Positions 1-6,314 are shown, counted from the stretch's first letter. The stretch: 6,314 nucleotides of DNA from Cyclobacteriaceae bacterium (GCA_013140395.1 JABFSY010000048.1:1-6314); one strand, 5' to 3'. Notes: a model not told the origin generated them from the letters alone. Translations and numbers: made by a program.

Positions 1-26
1 CTCAGCATTGCCCGCTTCCGCTTCAT
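1..26 (-). CDS. Possible 5' end of the element's transposase gene (partial)
   Basis: An ATG at 26-24 on the minus strand opens a frame that reads MKRKRAML and leaves the window after eight full codons. It lies about 100 bp inside the proposed element end and follows the innermost terminal repeat, which is where the first transposase gene (istA in IS21-type elements) would start. An in-frame TGA inside the innermost repeat prevents a much longer upstream start, and there is no clear ribosome binding site. Eight residues are too few to identify a family. The alternative is that the gene lies on the plus strand and ends here: plus frames close at 31-33 and 41-43. Confidence 0.2.
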
Positions 27-38
27 CCGGTAATCAAA

Positions 39-120
39 TGTAAAGCGTTTTCAGGACTAACTAAAAAGTGTAAATTTGAATCAGGACTTTTAACCAAATT
101 GTGTAAACTTTTTTCAGGAC
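39..120 (-). repeat. Three 19-bp direct repeats, GTCCTGA-N6-TTTACA
   Basis: On the plus strand the copies are TGTAAAGCGTTTTCAGGAC (39-57), TGTAAATTTGAATCAGGAC (69-87) and TGTAAACTTTTTTCAGGAC (102-120). Thirteen of 19 positions are identical in all three: TGTAAA at one end and TCAGGAC at the other. The six central bases vary. Start-to-start spacing is 30 and 33 bp, about three helical turns, which would place bound protein on the same face of the DNA. Conserved outer blocks, a variable core and phased spacing suggest binding sites for a dimeric or multidomain DNA-binding protein, most simply the transposase of the element ending here. Confidence 0.85.
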
Positions 121-123
121 GAG

Positions 124-1215
124 TCATGCGTCAATGCTTTCTTGAAACTTACTAGTCAGTAACAGACAAAACGCCTTTTTAATCTGGTATGCATCGGATG
201 GAGGCATACCATACACATTGCTGACCACATAGTAACCAGCATATATTATATCTATTTGTTTGTCCAATGCTGTTTGCTTACCAACAAAGTTATTCTCGCT
301 TTGAGGATTAGACTGAATCACTTTATGAAAGTCTGAAAATGCATTTTCATAGTCTTGAACCTCGGTGTATAATATTCCTCGAAATAATCGATAGGAAATG
401 TTTGATGGGCTGAGCCTCACTAACCGATTAAGATCAGCGAGCGAATTTTTTGGATTTTCTTTTGCGGTAACCCTGCTCCTTAAGCCCAAAGCGGTTCGAT
501 TCAGCGAGTCTTTTGCGAGTACTTCATTCAAATAGGGAATTAATGCAGTAATATCTTTGTCTTTGATCACCTCAATCAAACCAATTTTTATTTTGGCGTC
601 CGAAAAAAGCGGATCCTTTTCTAAACTTTCGTTGTAATTTTTTAGTGCTTGTCGCATGTTGCCATTGCGAAGTGCCAGATCGCCAAGTAGAAAATTGGGT
701 ACAGGATTATCTGGAGCGATGTTGATGGCTTTTTTGTAGTATTTTTCGGCCTTATCAGATTCAAGAACGAGAAGGTAATTGATTGTAGTAAGCAAGTGAT
801 TGACTTTTGCAAGTTCCATCGCGATCTCGAATGACCCCTTATTCAAATAATATGCTCGTTTAAGATTCGTTTCTGCTTTTCGGTACATACCCATCTGTTT
901 CAAGCATACTCCTCGATAATAAAAGGCTACCCAAAATGAAGAGTCCATTTTAATGAATTTATCTAAATTTGAAAGCGCCATTTCAGTTTTTTGCTCAGCC
1001 AAAAAATTGATTCCTTCATTCAGATAAACTTGCTTTTCTCCCGAAAAATTCCACCGGAATGCGACATCATTGAACGAGTTCAGCAGGTCGGACTGAAACA
1101 AATCACCCCCTTCACGACTAAACAGATCTTGAGATTTTAAAACATTGACTGATAGACAGAATAGAATAGCCAAAAACAATCGCATAGAGTAGGTAAACTG
1201 TTTGTAAATTTGCAA
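124..1215 (-). CDS. Exported TPR-repeat protein, probably 3'-truncated by an insertion sequence
   Basis: The product is a tetratricopeptide-repeat scaffold with no recognisable enzymatic domain; its partner is unknown. A signal peptide is visible (hydrophobic stretch about residues 12-24, probable cleavage near SQ-D at 28-30). TPR-like helical pairs follow at about residues 59-92, 94-127, 128-168 (enlarged), 171-203, 204-236, 239-272 and 273-305. The final residues, about 342-363 (ending KFQESIDA), look like the first helix and turn of another TPR whose second helix is missing. The stop codon coincides with the mobile-element terminus, so the native protein was probably longer. Start choice is uncertain: Met1 at 1215 gives 363 residues, while Met11 at 1185 gives a more compact signal peptide (MRLFLAILFC) and avoids overlap with the candidate ribH promoter. 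No clear Shine-Dalgarno is seen at either. The gene is transcribed away from ribH. Whether the shortened protein still works cannot be told. Confidence 0.85.
   Translation of the reverse strand: MQIYKQFTYSMRLFLAILFCLSVNVLKSQDLFSREGGDLFQSDLLNSFNDVAFRWNFSGEKQVYLNEGINFLAEQKTEMALSNLDKFIKMDSSFWVAFYYRGVCLKQMGMYRKAETNLKRAYYLNKGSFEIAMELAKVNHLLTTINYLLVLESDKAEKYYKKAINIAPDNPVPNFLLGDLALRNGNMRQALKNYNESLEKDPLFSDAKIKIGLIEVIKDKDITALIPYLNEVLAKDSLNRTALGLRSRVTAKENPKNSLADLNRLVRLSPSNISYRLFRGILYTEVQDYENAFSDFHKVIQSNPQSENNFVGKQTALDKQIDIIYAGYYVVSNVYGMPPSDAYQIKKAFCLLLTSKFQESIDA
1205..1212 (+). promoter_or_regulatory. Candidate Bacteroidota -7 promoter element for ribH
   Basis: TAAATTTG matches the Bacteroidota sigma-A -7 consensus TAnnTTTG exactly and would put the transcript start near 1218, giving ribH a leader of roughly 35 nt. 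No good -33 TTTG is visible at the usual distance upstream, which lowers confidence. The element overlaps the first codons of the long TPR start on the opposite strand. A leader this short leaves no room for an FMN riboswitch. Confidence 0.4.
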
Positions 1216-1252
1216 CTAAAACAGTCGTAAGTCAACACGTTAACTTTCAGTC

Positions 1253-1723
1253 ATGGCAGGTCATCTTTCAGTTGTAAAGTCCAGAAGTAAGTTCAATCTC
1301 TCTAATAAAAAATTTGCCATCGTGGTGGCCGAGTGGAACGAAGAAATCACTGAGCCTCTTTTCCAGGGGGCTTACAATGCCCTTCTCGAACTAGGTGTGA
1401 AAAATCAAAACATCATTCGCAAGAACGTACCAGGCAGTTTTGAGCTTCCTTTGGCAGCGCAGTGGGAAGCTGAGAAAAAGGACATCGCAGCTGTTATTTG
1501 CTTGGGTTGCGTGATCCAAGGGGACACACCTCATTTCGATTACGTTTGTCAAGGCGTAACCTATGGCATTATGAAAGTTAGCCTAAAGACCAACAAGCCA
1601 ATGGCTTTTGGAGTACTCACTACCTTAAACAAGCAACAAGCGATCGATCGGGCAGGTGGCAAATTGGGTAACAAAGGTGAAGAAGCAGCTGTTACAGTTG
1701 TGAAAATGCTGGAGATGAAGTGA
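1253..1723 (+). CDS. ribH: 6,7-dimethyl-8-ribityllumazine synthase
   Basis: This enzyme makes the penultimate intermediate of riboflavin biosynthesis: it condenses 5-amino-6-(D-ribitylamino)uracil with 3,4-dihydroxy-2-butanone 4-phosphate to give 6,7-dimethyl-8-ribityllumazine in the cytoplasm, usually as a pentamer or a 60-mer shell. The family signature is complete over 156 residues, close to the usual 150-160. It has the first strand FAIVVAEWNEEI (21-32) with the substrate-stacking aromatic at W28, the VPGSFELP loop (59-66), the phosphate-binding GDT (90-92) followed by catalytic His94 in GDTPHFDYV, and the C-terminal AIDRAGGKLGNKGEEAA (130-146), where Arg133 is the expected phosphate-binding arginine. 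The ATG at 1253 is the only sensible start; the roughly 20-residue N-terminal extension before the first strand is common. There is no obvious Shine-Dalgarno, as usual in Bacteroidota. The gene stands alone here, with no other rib genes in view, and appears intact. Confidence 0.97.
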   Translation: MAGHLSVVKSRSKFNLSNKKFAIVVAEWNEEITEPLFQGAYNALLELGVKNQNIIRKNVPGSFELPLAAQWEAEKKDIAAVICLGCVIQGDTPHFDYVCQGVTYGIMKVSLKTNKPMAFGVLTTLNKQQAIDRAGGKLGNKGEEAAVTVVKMLEMK

Positions 1724-1755
1724 TCCGACTATGAGGGTTGGTCAAGTGAAAATAA

Positions 1756-1787
1756 AAAAGCACCGTTCCTTTCAAAACGGTGCTTTT
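1756..1787. terminator. Bidirectional intrinsic terminator between ribH and the nuclease gene
   Basis: AAAAGCACCGTT (1756-1767) pairs perfectly with AACGGTGCTTTT (1776-1787), a 12-bp stem with an 8-nt loop. It lies 32 bp past the ribH stop and 17 bp past the stop of the convergent large gene. On the minus strand the stem runs into a long T-rich tract (TTTTTTATTTT), a classic terminator for the nuclease gene. On the plus strand the T run is only the four bases in the stem, so termination of ribH may be weaker. Confidence 0.85.
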
Positions 1788-1804
1788 CAAAATTCGATTA
1801 TTAG

Positions 1805-4800
1805 CTAGTTCCTTTTAATAAATCTCAATTGTTGTACAGAAGTGTGTTGCCCGACAACTCTCAATGTATAAACGCCCTCTACCATCCCATCAGTAGTCAA
1901 GCGGTGTTGATCTCCTACTTTTTCTAAGCCCATTTGCATCGACTTTCCAAGTAGATCAATGATGATACACTCTTTTGTTTCAGCCTCTAAGCCAGTGATG
2001 TATAGGCTACCGGTAGTTGGGTTCGGATAAATACCAATGGATGCATTGCTAATTGGCAAATCACCTGTTATGATCACGGGAGTTTCAGTAGAAAAATCGC
2101 TTACACAATTATCGATAGTCACCTGGACTTTGTAGGTGCCTGCAGTAGTTGCGGTGTATGTACTATTAGTTGCACCTGAAACGATGGCTCCATTTAGATA
2201 CCATTGATTTCCACTACTTGCATTGGATGTAAGAGTGGCGATGCCGGATGAAAGAGTGACCGTCACACTTGGCTTGGCAGGACTGACGCAAAATTCTCTC
2301 ACAACAGATGTAGCCGCGTTGTAATTGCTATTGCCCGCTTGGCTGGCCGTGATGCTTGCTTTGCCTGCGCTCACAAGCGTGATTTGATTCCCGTTGATCG
2401 TAACTCTTGCATTTGGTGTAGTTGTTACTGTCAACCCAGAGGTAGAGGTTGGGAGAGTAAATGTAAACGGAGCATCGCCCAGCGTTTTGTCTACGAGTAT
2501 TAATGGGAAGGCGATTGTCTGGTTTGCTTTGTCAATAATCAGTTGCTGAACTACACTATTAGCAGCATTGAAATTACCATCACCAGGTTGGCCCGCAGTT
2601 ATGTTTACAGTTCCGGCTTTTAAAATGGTCACAGTGTTGCCACTCAGAGAAGCAATGGTAGCATCCGAAGAACTATAGTTGATAGGCAAGCCTGATGATG
2701 CCGTTGCTGTTAAGTTGAATGCCGCAGCACCAAAAGTTTTATCAGGCAACGCATTGAAAGTAATCGTTTGGTTTGCCTTGTTGATAGTTAGTTGTTGTGA
2801 CACATTGGTGGCCGCATTAAAATTGGCACTGCCCGATTGGCTTGCCGTGATATCCACGGTGCCGGTTTTCAAAATGGTCACCGTGGTTCCACTAACAGAT
2901 GCAATAGTGGCATCCGAAGAACTGTAACTTATCGGCAAGCCAGAGGATGCTGTTGCAGTCAGCGTAAAGGCTGCATCGCCAAATATCTTACTTGGCAACG
3001 CGTTGAATAAAATTGTTTGGTTTTCTTTCTCAATAACAAATCGAGCCGATACCGGTAGGTGGTCAGAAGTCGTGTTAACATAGTTTGAAATATAAGCCCT
3101 CGCGTCTTCTACTGTAATGGAATTGCTTACATAGGAGTTGGTAAGTTCATTCGAAGTGATAATATGATCTAAGAAACTATTTGAGTTGGGGAAACTAAAT
3201 CCGCCAGCTTGGCTCAATGCAAGCGTAAGAGTGTTAAAGTTAGACGTGTTGTCAACAAATGGTTTATAGGTAGATTCGGGATTGGTTGGTGCACCGATGG
3301 AGACGTCCACATCATCGTTGAAATCGCCCAGCAAAACAATATTGTCGTTTGAGTAGTTAGCGGTCAGTGAATCATGCAACACTTTTACATCGTACTTTCT
3401 TCGATCATAGTCCGCGGTGGCAGACCCTGATTTAGCGTGAATATTAATCACACGAACGCGTTTAGTTACTCCATTGATGACTACGTCAAAGGTTGCCATC
3501 ACCGGCAATCGGCCAGACGACCAGAAACTAGATGGTGTGCTTCCACCTGTGGTTGGGTAACCGGGCAGTAGTGAAGTGTTTCCAGCGCGTACTTCGTCAT
3601 ATAGTTGTGCGAACATTACACGGGAGCTTACCAATTGGACAACAGACGAATTGTAGACAAAGCCAATTTTTTGAGGAGGAAAGTTAGGATCTGGTGGGTC
3701 AAATGAGCGGGACCATCTGTTTGCTAAAAATCCAGTGTAGCCTGGCAAGTTTGTCAATAATAGATTGAAGGCGTTATCATCCGCAACTTCTTGCACAGCG
3801 TAAATATCTGCGGCAGTAGTCTGAATTACGGTGGTTACATTACTAACTTGCAAGGCATCATCGATTGGGCCAAACTCAGTACCACCCGTATCTTTTACAT
3901 CGGTACCAAAAAACTCAAGATTGTAAGTAGCAATATCCAATGTTTGAGATTTGTCAGTACCCCTTACTGAAATTATTCTGGTAGAAACGCCCGCAGAACT
4001 ATTAATGATCGATCCGGTAAACGTGGCGGTGGTACCCATTGGCGCATCGAATTTTACATATACAGTTTGAGGAGTAGTCACCTCAGCTGGCGTGTACGAA
4101 ATGGAACTTGAAAAAGTATTGTTGTCTTTTGATACTGTAAAATTCGTAGGCGCAGTAATGGATACAATGTTTGACAGATTGAAACCCCTCACCGAATAAT
4201 TTTTAACGGTTCCGCCAGTTGTGAACAATAATGTTGAGGGTGAAGCCTGTAAATAGTTTGCAATAGCATTACTGAAGCTAATGTCATCTAACGACCATCT
4301 TGCCGCGGCAGTAGTCGAGGAGTTGTAGACAAATGCTACGTATACATTTTGCGAAGCATAGGCAGATAAATCGACATTACTAAATGTCCAATCAGCTGGA
4401 GAAGTACTATTGGAGGCAACGGCTACTGAGGGGAAGTTGCCATTCAAATCAGTCCACGTGGCAACGGTGGGGTCGCCAGTGCCCGAATAATTAGAGGAAA
4501 TTTTTAATTGAAGCGAAGGGCCCGCAAAAGAAAATTGTGAATAAAAAGATAGACTAGCATTTGCATTCAGGTTCACAACAGGCGAGATCAGCCAATCTTC
4601 ATTCAGCTGAGCCGTACCAGAAAATCCATTTACTCGATTGGCTTTTGTTGAATTTCTTCCAAAGTCTGTGCAGCCCCACACTTGTGCGCCCGTAACACTG
4701 AATTGTGTAAACGAGGCGCCATCGCAGGCATTAAAATCTTCCTGAAATTGCATACCGGTGGTTACAGTTATTTTAACCGGACTGGCTTGAAGATTAGGTA

Positions 4801-6166
4801 CATTATCTTCGGCTACCAGAAATACGTCATATGCAGTATTGGAATTTAAACCCGAAACAGGTAGCGCAAATTCTGAACTGGCATTGTTTACCGTTATCGT
4901 ACCGGCAAGATTCGAGGTTAATGCGGCACCCACACCATCCTGGCCGTTTTTTACTTGGGCTGGCGATGGTGCATTTGCTCCTGATGGAAGAACCACAAAA
5001 AATGTTTTTCCAGCTTCGTCCAAACTCGTGCGAACGATAAAGCCACCTGGAGTAATTGAGTTAATGTTCGGATAGGTAGAAGAAAAGGTGGGTGGCGTTA
5101 CGTCTCCGGCAGTGTTTGTTTTTACGTCAATTTTGGTTGGTATAGTTTGGATGTTGGGAATCAAATCCTCAGCCACTAAGTAAACATCATAGTCGGTGTT
5201 ATCTGCCAGCCCTGAGACAGCAGCTGAATACTCAAAATTGATCACGGTAACATTTATCGTTCCCGTCAAATTACTGGCAAGTGGCGAACCGGAAGCGTCT
5301 TGCCCATTTTTTACTTGCAAGGACGTTGGAGCCGTTGCGTTGTCGGGAACGATGACGAAATAAGTCTTCCCAATTTCATTCAGATTGGTGACGAGGTCAA
5401 ACCCACTGGACGTAAGGTTTGAAATTTTCGGATACGTAGTAGTGAAAAGAGGAGGTGTAACATCACCAGCCGCAAAAGACAATTGGAAATCATCGATAGC
5501 AGTAGTCGGGCGTGAACCACTTCCAGTGGAGGCAGTAACTGTGGTAATGCGAATCCATACATTATCTGGAATATTATCCAAGTTTGTTCCAAAATTAATG
5601 GTCACATCCGTGCTTCCCCAGCTTGCACCCGCTGCTGCCAGTGTTGTAGTCAACGTACCAGGGGTAGAAGGTGTCGATACAAAAGAAGTAGGTGAGGAAC
5701 CAAAGCCATAGTCAACTCGCCAGGTGGTACTGCGGCCAGTGGCGGTGCCGTCCAGTGACTGCAGTTTAAAACTTAACTGAAAATTCGTAAGCCCTGCGGT
5801 ATTCGCGAGTTGTAAAACAAATGCTGCGCCCGGGTCACCTAGGGTTCCGGTTTGGCGAACAGCTAACGCTCTGTTGGCAGAGGCATTTTGATCGGTGGTA
5901 GTTGAAGTTGCCGTAAGACCTGCCGCGGCTGCAACATTTCTAAAGTTCCCGGTCGTTGAATTCCATGCAGTAGTTGTCGTAACAAGTGTCACAGCAGTAC
6001 CCAAAGATGCATTGGTAGCACCTGTGCGCACACTCCACCCAGCCGGCAATCCGCTTCCAAGGGAATTAAAATCCTGAGAATAGGGAGAAGCGCTTAGTGA
6101 AACTTGAGCCGAAAGCTGAATTTGAAACCAAAGAATAGAGAATAATAGAAAGTAGAATTTAGTCAT
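1805..6166 (-). CDS. Secreted multidomain EEP-family nuclease/phosphoesterase with T9SS sorting domain
   Basis: This is a predicted extracellular or surface-attached enzyme of the endonuclease/exonuclease/phosphatase superfamily. Domains in order: signal peptide 1-21 (cleavage near LSA-Q); jelly-roll-like domain about 24-231 (starts SPYSQDFNSLG, ends AIDDFQLSF); two homologous Ig/FN3-like domains 233-352 and 353-470; cleaved-adhesin / choice-of-anchor J-like domain about 472-634 (EDFNAC, NEDWLISPV, WSLDDISF); Ig-like linker about 636-738; EEP catalytic domain about 742-1046; three Ig-like repeats 1049-1130, 1131-1213 and 1214-1293; a further Ig-like domain about 1295-1367; T9SS type A sorting domain about 1373-1453 (IYPNPTTG, GVYTLRVV, C-terminal FIKRN). 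The EEP motifs are all present: Asn749 in TYNLEFFG, Glu793 in VQEV, His910 in NIHAKSG, Asp948 and Asn950 in LLGDFNDD, Asp1000/His1001 in FLDHI, and Asp1035/His1036 in TSDHLPV. It should therefore be an active metal-dependent phosphodiesterase. DNA is the likeliest substrate, as in other secreted EEP proteins, but substrate choice is inference. The gene appears monocistronic and unbroken. Confidence 0.92.
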   Translation of the reverse strand: MTKFYFLLFSILWFQIQLSAQVSLSASPYSQDFNSLGSGLPAGWSVRTGATNASLGTAVTLVTTTTAWNSTTGNFRNVAAAAGLTATSTTTDQNASANRALAVRQTGTLGDPGAAFVLQLANTAGLTNFQLSFKLQSLDGTATGRSTTWRVDYGFGSSPTSFVSTPSTPGTLTTTLAAAGASWGSTDVTINFGTNLDNIPDNVWIRITTVTASTGSGSRPTTAIDDFQLSFAAGDVTPPLFTTTYPKISNLTSSGFDLVTNLNEIGKTYFVIVPDNATAPTSLQVKNGQDASGSPLASNLTGTINVTVINFEYSAAVSGLADNTDYDVYLVAEDLIPNIQTIPTKIDVKTNTAGDVTPPTFSSTYPNINSITPGGFIVRTSLDEAGKTFFVVLPSGANAPSPAQVKNGQDGVGAALTSNLAGTITVNNASSEFALPVSGLNSNTAYDVFLVAEDNVPNLQASPVKITVTTGMQFQEDFNACDGASFTQFSVTGAQVWGCTDFGRNSTKANRVNGFSGTAQLNEDWLISPVVNLNANASLSFYSQFSFAGPSLQLKISSNYSGTGDPTVATWTDLNGNFPSVAVASNSTSPADWTFSNVDLSAYASQNVYVAFVYNSSTTAAARWSLDDISFSNAIANYLQASPSTLLFTTGGTVKNYSVRGFNLSNIVSITAPTNFTVSKDNNTFSSSISYTPAEVTTPQTVYVKFDAPMGTTATFTGSIINSSAGVSTRIISVRGTDKSQTLDIATYNLEFFGTDVKDTGGTEFGPIDDALQVSNVTTVIQTTAADIYAVQEVADDNAFNLLLTNLPGYTGFLANRWSRSFDPPDPNFPPQKIGFVYNSSVVQLVSSRVMFAQLYDEVRAGNTSLLPGYPTTGGSTPSSFWSSGRLPVMATFDVVINGVTKRVRVINIHAKSGSATADYDRRKYDVKVLHDSLTANYSNDNIVLLGDFNDDVDVSIGAPTNPESTYKPFVDNTSNFNTLTLALSQAGGFSFPNSNSFLDHIITSNELTNSYVSNSITVEDARAYISNYVNTTSDHLPVSARFVIEKENQTILFNALPSKIFGDAAFTLTATASSGLPISYSSSDATIASVSGTTVTILKTGTVDITASQSGSANFNAATNVSQQLTINKANQTITFNALPDKTFGAAAFNLTATASSGLPINYSSSDATIASLSGNTVTILKAGTVNITAGQPGDGNFNAANSVVQQLIIDKANQTIAFPLILVDKTLGDAPFTFTLPTSTSGLTVTTTPNARVTINGNQITLVSAGKASITASQAGNSNYNAATSVVREFCVSPAKPSVTVTLSSGIATLTSNASSGNQWYLNGAIVSGATNSTYTATTAGTYKVQVTIDNCVSDFSTETPVIITGDLPISNASIGIYPNPTTGSLYITGLEAETKECIIIDLLGKSMQMGLEKVGDQHRLTTDGMVEGVYTLRVVGQHTSVQQLRFIKRN
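2291..3022 (-). repeat. Three tandem 249-bp (83-residue) Ig-like repeats within the nuclease gene
   Basis: Each unit opens with NQTI.F (residues 1049, 1132, 1215) at an exact 83-residue period and closes with ITA-type strands and N(F/Y)NAA. Units 1 and 2 are very close, sharing blocks such as TATASSGLPI and YSSSDATIAS, and the similarity is plain at DNA level (for example GCATCCGAAGAACT in both). Unit 3 is more diverged in its middle. These resemble the Ig-like repeats common in Bacteroidota adhesins and probably form a stalk between the catalytic domain and the sorting domain. Confidence 0.85.
4757..5470 (-). repeat. Tandem pair of 360-bp (120-residue) Ig/FN3-like domains within the nuclease gene
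   Basis: The two units start AGDVTPP at residues 233 and 353. They share matching blocks in the same order: YP.I (strand A), GKT(Y/F)F.(I/V).P, QVKNGQD, SNL.GTI.V, VSGL..NT.YDV(Y/L or F/L)VAED, and P(K)I.V.T at the end. The even 120-residue period without insertions indicates a single duplication. They sit between the two jelly-roll-like domains and look structural or adhesive rather than catalytic. Confidence 0.85.
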
Positions 6167-6185
6167 GCCGATTTTTTTAGGTGAG

Positions 6186-6193
6186 CAAAGATC
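6186..6193 (-). promoter_or_regulatory. Weak candidate -7 element nearest the nuclease gene
   Basis: GATCTTTG (minus strand) differs from TAnnTTTG only at its first base, and a TTG (end of TTTTTG) lies 23 nt upstream, at the long end of the spacing accepted for the -33 element. Use of this site would leave a leader of only about 13 nt before the ATG at 6166. Confidence 0.25.
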
Positions 6194-6251
6194 GGACTTT
6201 TATTGCGATTCGATAGCAAAAAGAGATTAACGAATCTTTAACAAAGCCAAA

Positions 6252-6259
6252 CAAATTTA
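6252..6259 (-). promoter_or_regulatory. Candidate Bacteroidota -7 promoter element for the nuclease gene
   Basis: TAAATTTG (minus strand) is an exact match to TAnnTTTG, 85 bp upstream of the ATG at 6166, predicting a leader of about 80 nt. No clear -33 TTG is seen at the usual distance. The same octamer occurs in front of ribH. Of the two candidates for this gene, it has the better -7 match but the poorer -33. Confidence 0.35.
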
Positions 6260-6314
6260 TCGCGGTTCAGAAATACTATTTTTTCGTTATTTTGAGCTTT
6301 TATCAGTATCTATG

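Larger units (their letters stand above)
1..126 (-). mobile_element. Terminus of an insertion sequence (IS21-like), body off the left edge
   Basis: Seen: read on the minus strand from 126, the segment starts TGACTCGTCCTGAAAAAAGT and contains three spaced copies of GTCCTGA-N6-TTTACA. The neighbouring TPR gene runs straight into it, and its TGA stop is made by the first three bases of this segment, in the middle of a TPR unit. Known: IS21-family elements begin with TG and carry several internal copies of a terminal repeat that bind the transposase. Inference: this is the left end of such an element, inserted into the TPR gene, with the rest of the element beyond position 1. The exact boundary could be 126 (if the element begins TGA) or 120 (if it begins GTCCTGA). 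The other end, the target duplication and the transposase body are not visible, so the family assignment rests on repeat layout only. An IS3-like or other TG...CA element is possible. Confidence 0.5.
6167..6314. other. Intergenic region upstream of the nuclease gene
   Basis: This 148-bp AT-rich stretch has no coding frame of note. It holds the candidate promoters described separately and a spaced 6-bp inverted repeat (GATTCG at 6207-6212, CGAATC at 6231-6236) that could be an operator but is short enough to be chance. The last three bases are ATG on the plus strand. They might be the start of a divergent gene, but nothing after them can be read. Confidence 0.5.

Noticed and set aside
3..155. 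Open plus-strand frame through the 19-bp repeats, with repeat spacing a multiple of three so the units stay in frame
   Set aside because: There is no start codon in view ahead of the repeats, the frame is short, and conservation is in two outer base blocks with a free core of six bases, as expected for binding sites rather than a peptide repeat.
1216..1252. FMN riboswitch ahead of ribH
   Set aside because: The gap is only 37 bp and contains none of the conserved RFN-element structure.
2679..2927. 82-codon plus-strand open frame
   Set aside because: It lies antisense to the Ig-like repeats of the large gene and arises from their repetitive Ala/Ser/Thr/Val-rich composition. It has no domain and no promoter.
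4831..5075. Two overlapping plus-strand frames and the idea of a nested antisense gene
   Set aside because: They only exist because of the open reverse frame of the second Ig-like domain. Neither shows a signal, motif or separate regulatory site.
5385..5711. 108-codon plus-strand open frame
   Set aside because: It is antisense to the well-supported N-terminal and first Ig-like domains of the nuclease gene. Its Val/Pro-rich sequence is typical of a shadow frame.
6207..6236. GATTCG ... CGAATC inverted repeat as an operator
   Set aside because: Six-base arms with an 18-base spacer are expected by chance in AT-rich intergenic DNA; there is no second copy to support it.
6287..6314. Promoter and start codon of a plus-strand gene (TTATTTTG, then ATG at the edge)
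   Set aside because: The -7 match has a mismatch at a key base, no -33 element is visible, and no codon follows the ATG within the window.

Overview
The window looks like a chromosomal segment of a Bacteroidota bacterium, probably of the Cytophagales type. Three things point there: a very large secreted protein ending in a type IX secretion (T9SS) type A sorting domain, TAnnTTTG promoter elements, and starts without a clear Shine-Dalgarno sequence. Base composition and codon use look uniform across the genes, as far as can be judged by eye.

Layout from left to right. Positions 1 to about 126 appear to be the end of an insertion sequence that continues off the left edge. It carries three 19-bp direct repeats, each GTCCTGA-N6-TTTACA on the minus strand, like the multiple terminal transposase-binding sites of IS21-family elements. 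Next is a minus-strand gene (124-1215) for an exported TPR-repeat protein. Its reading frame stops in the middle of a TPR unit, exactly where the element begins, so it is most likely a 3'-truncated gene. Divergent from it, with only 37 bp between the start codons, is ribH (1253-1723, +), the intact lumazine synthase of riboflavin biosynthesis. A strong hairpin at 1756-1787 serves as a shared terminator between ribH and the convergent gene on its right.

Most of the window (1805-6166, -) is one 1453-residue gene for a secreted, T9SS-targeted modular protein. In order it has a signal peptide, a jelly-roll-like domain, two 120-residue tandem Ig/FN3-like domains, a second jelly-roll (cleaved-adhesin / choice-of-anchor J type) domain, an Ig-like linker, a complete endonuclease/exonuclease/phosphatase (EEP) domain with all expected catalytic motifs, three 83-residue Ig-like repeats, one more Ig-like domain and the T9SS sorting domain. 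It is best read as an extracellular or cell-surface nuclease or phosphoesterase. The last 148 bp are its promoter region.

The genes do not form a functional system: ribH is housekeeping, the nuclease is an independent secreted enzyme, and the TPR gene seems damaged by transposition. I see no CRISPR array, RNA gene or riboswitch, and no convincing undescribed multi-gene system. The points most worth following up are the mobile-element junction and the multidomain nuclease.
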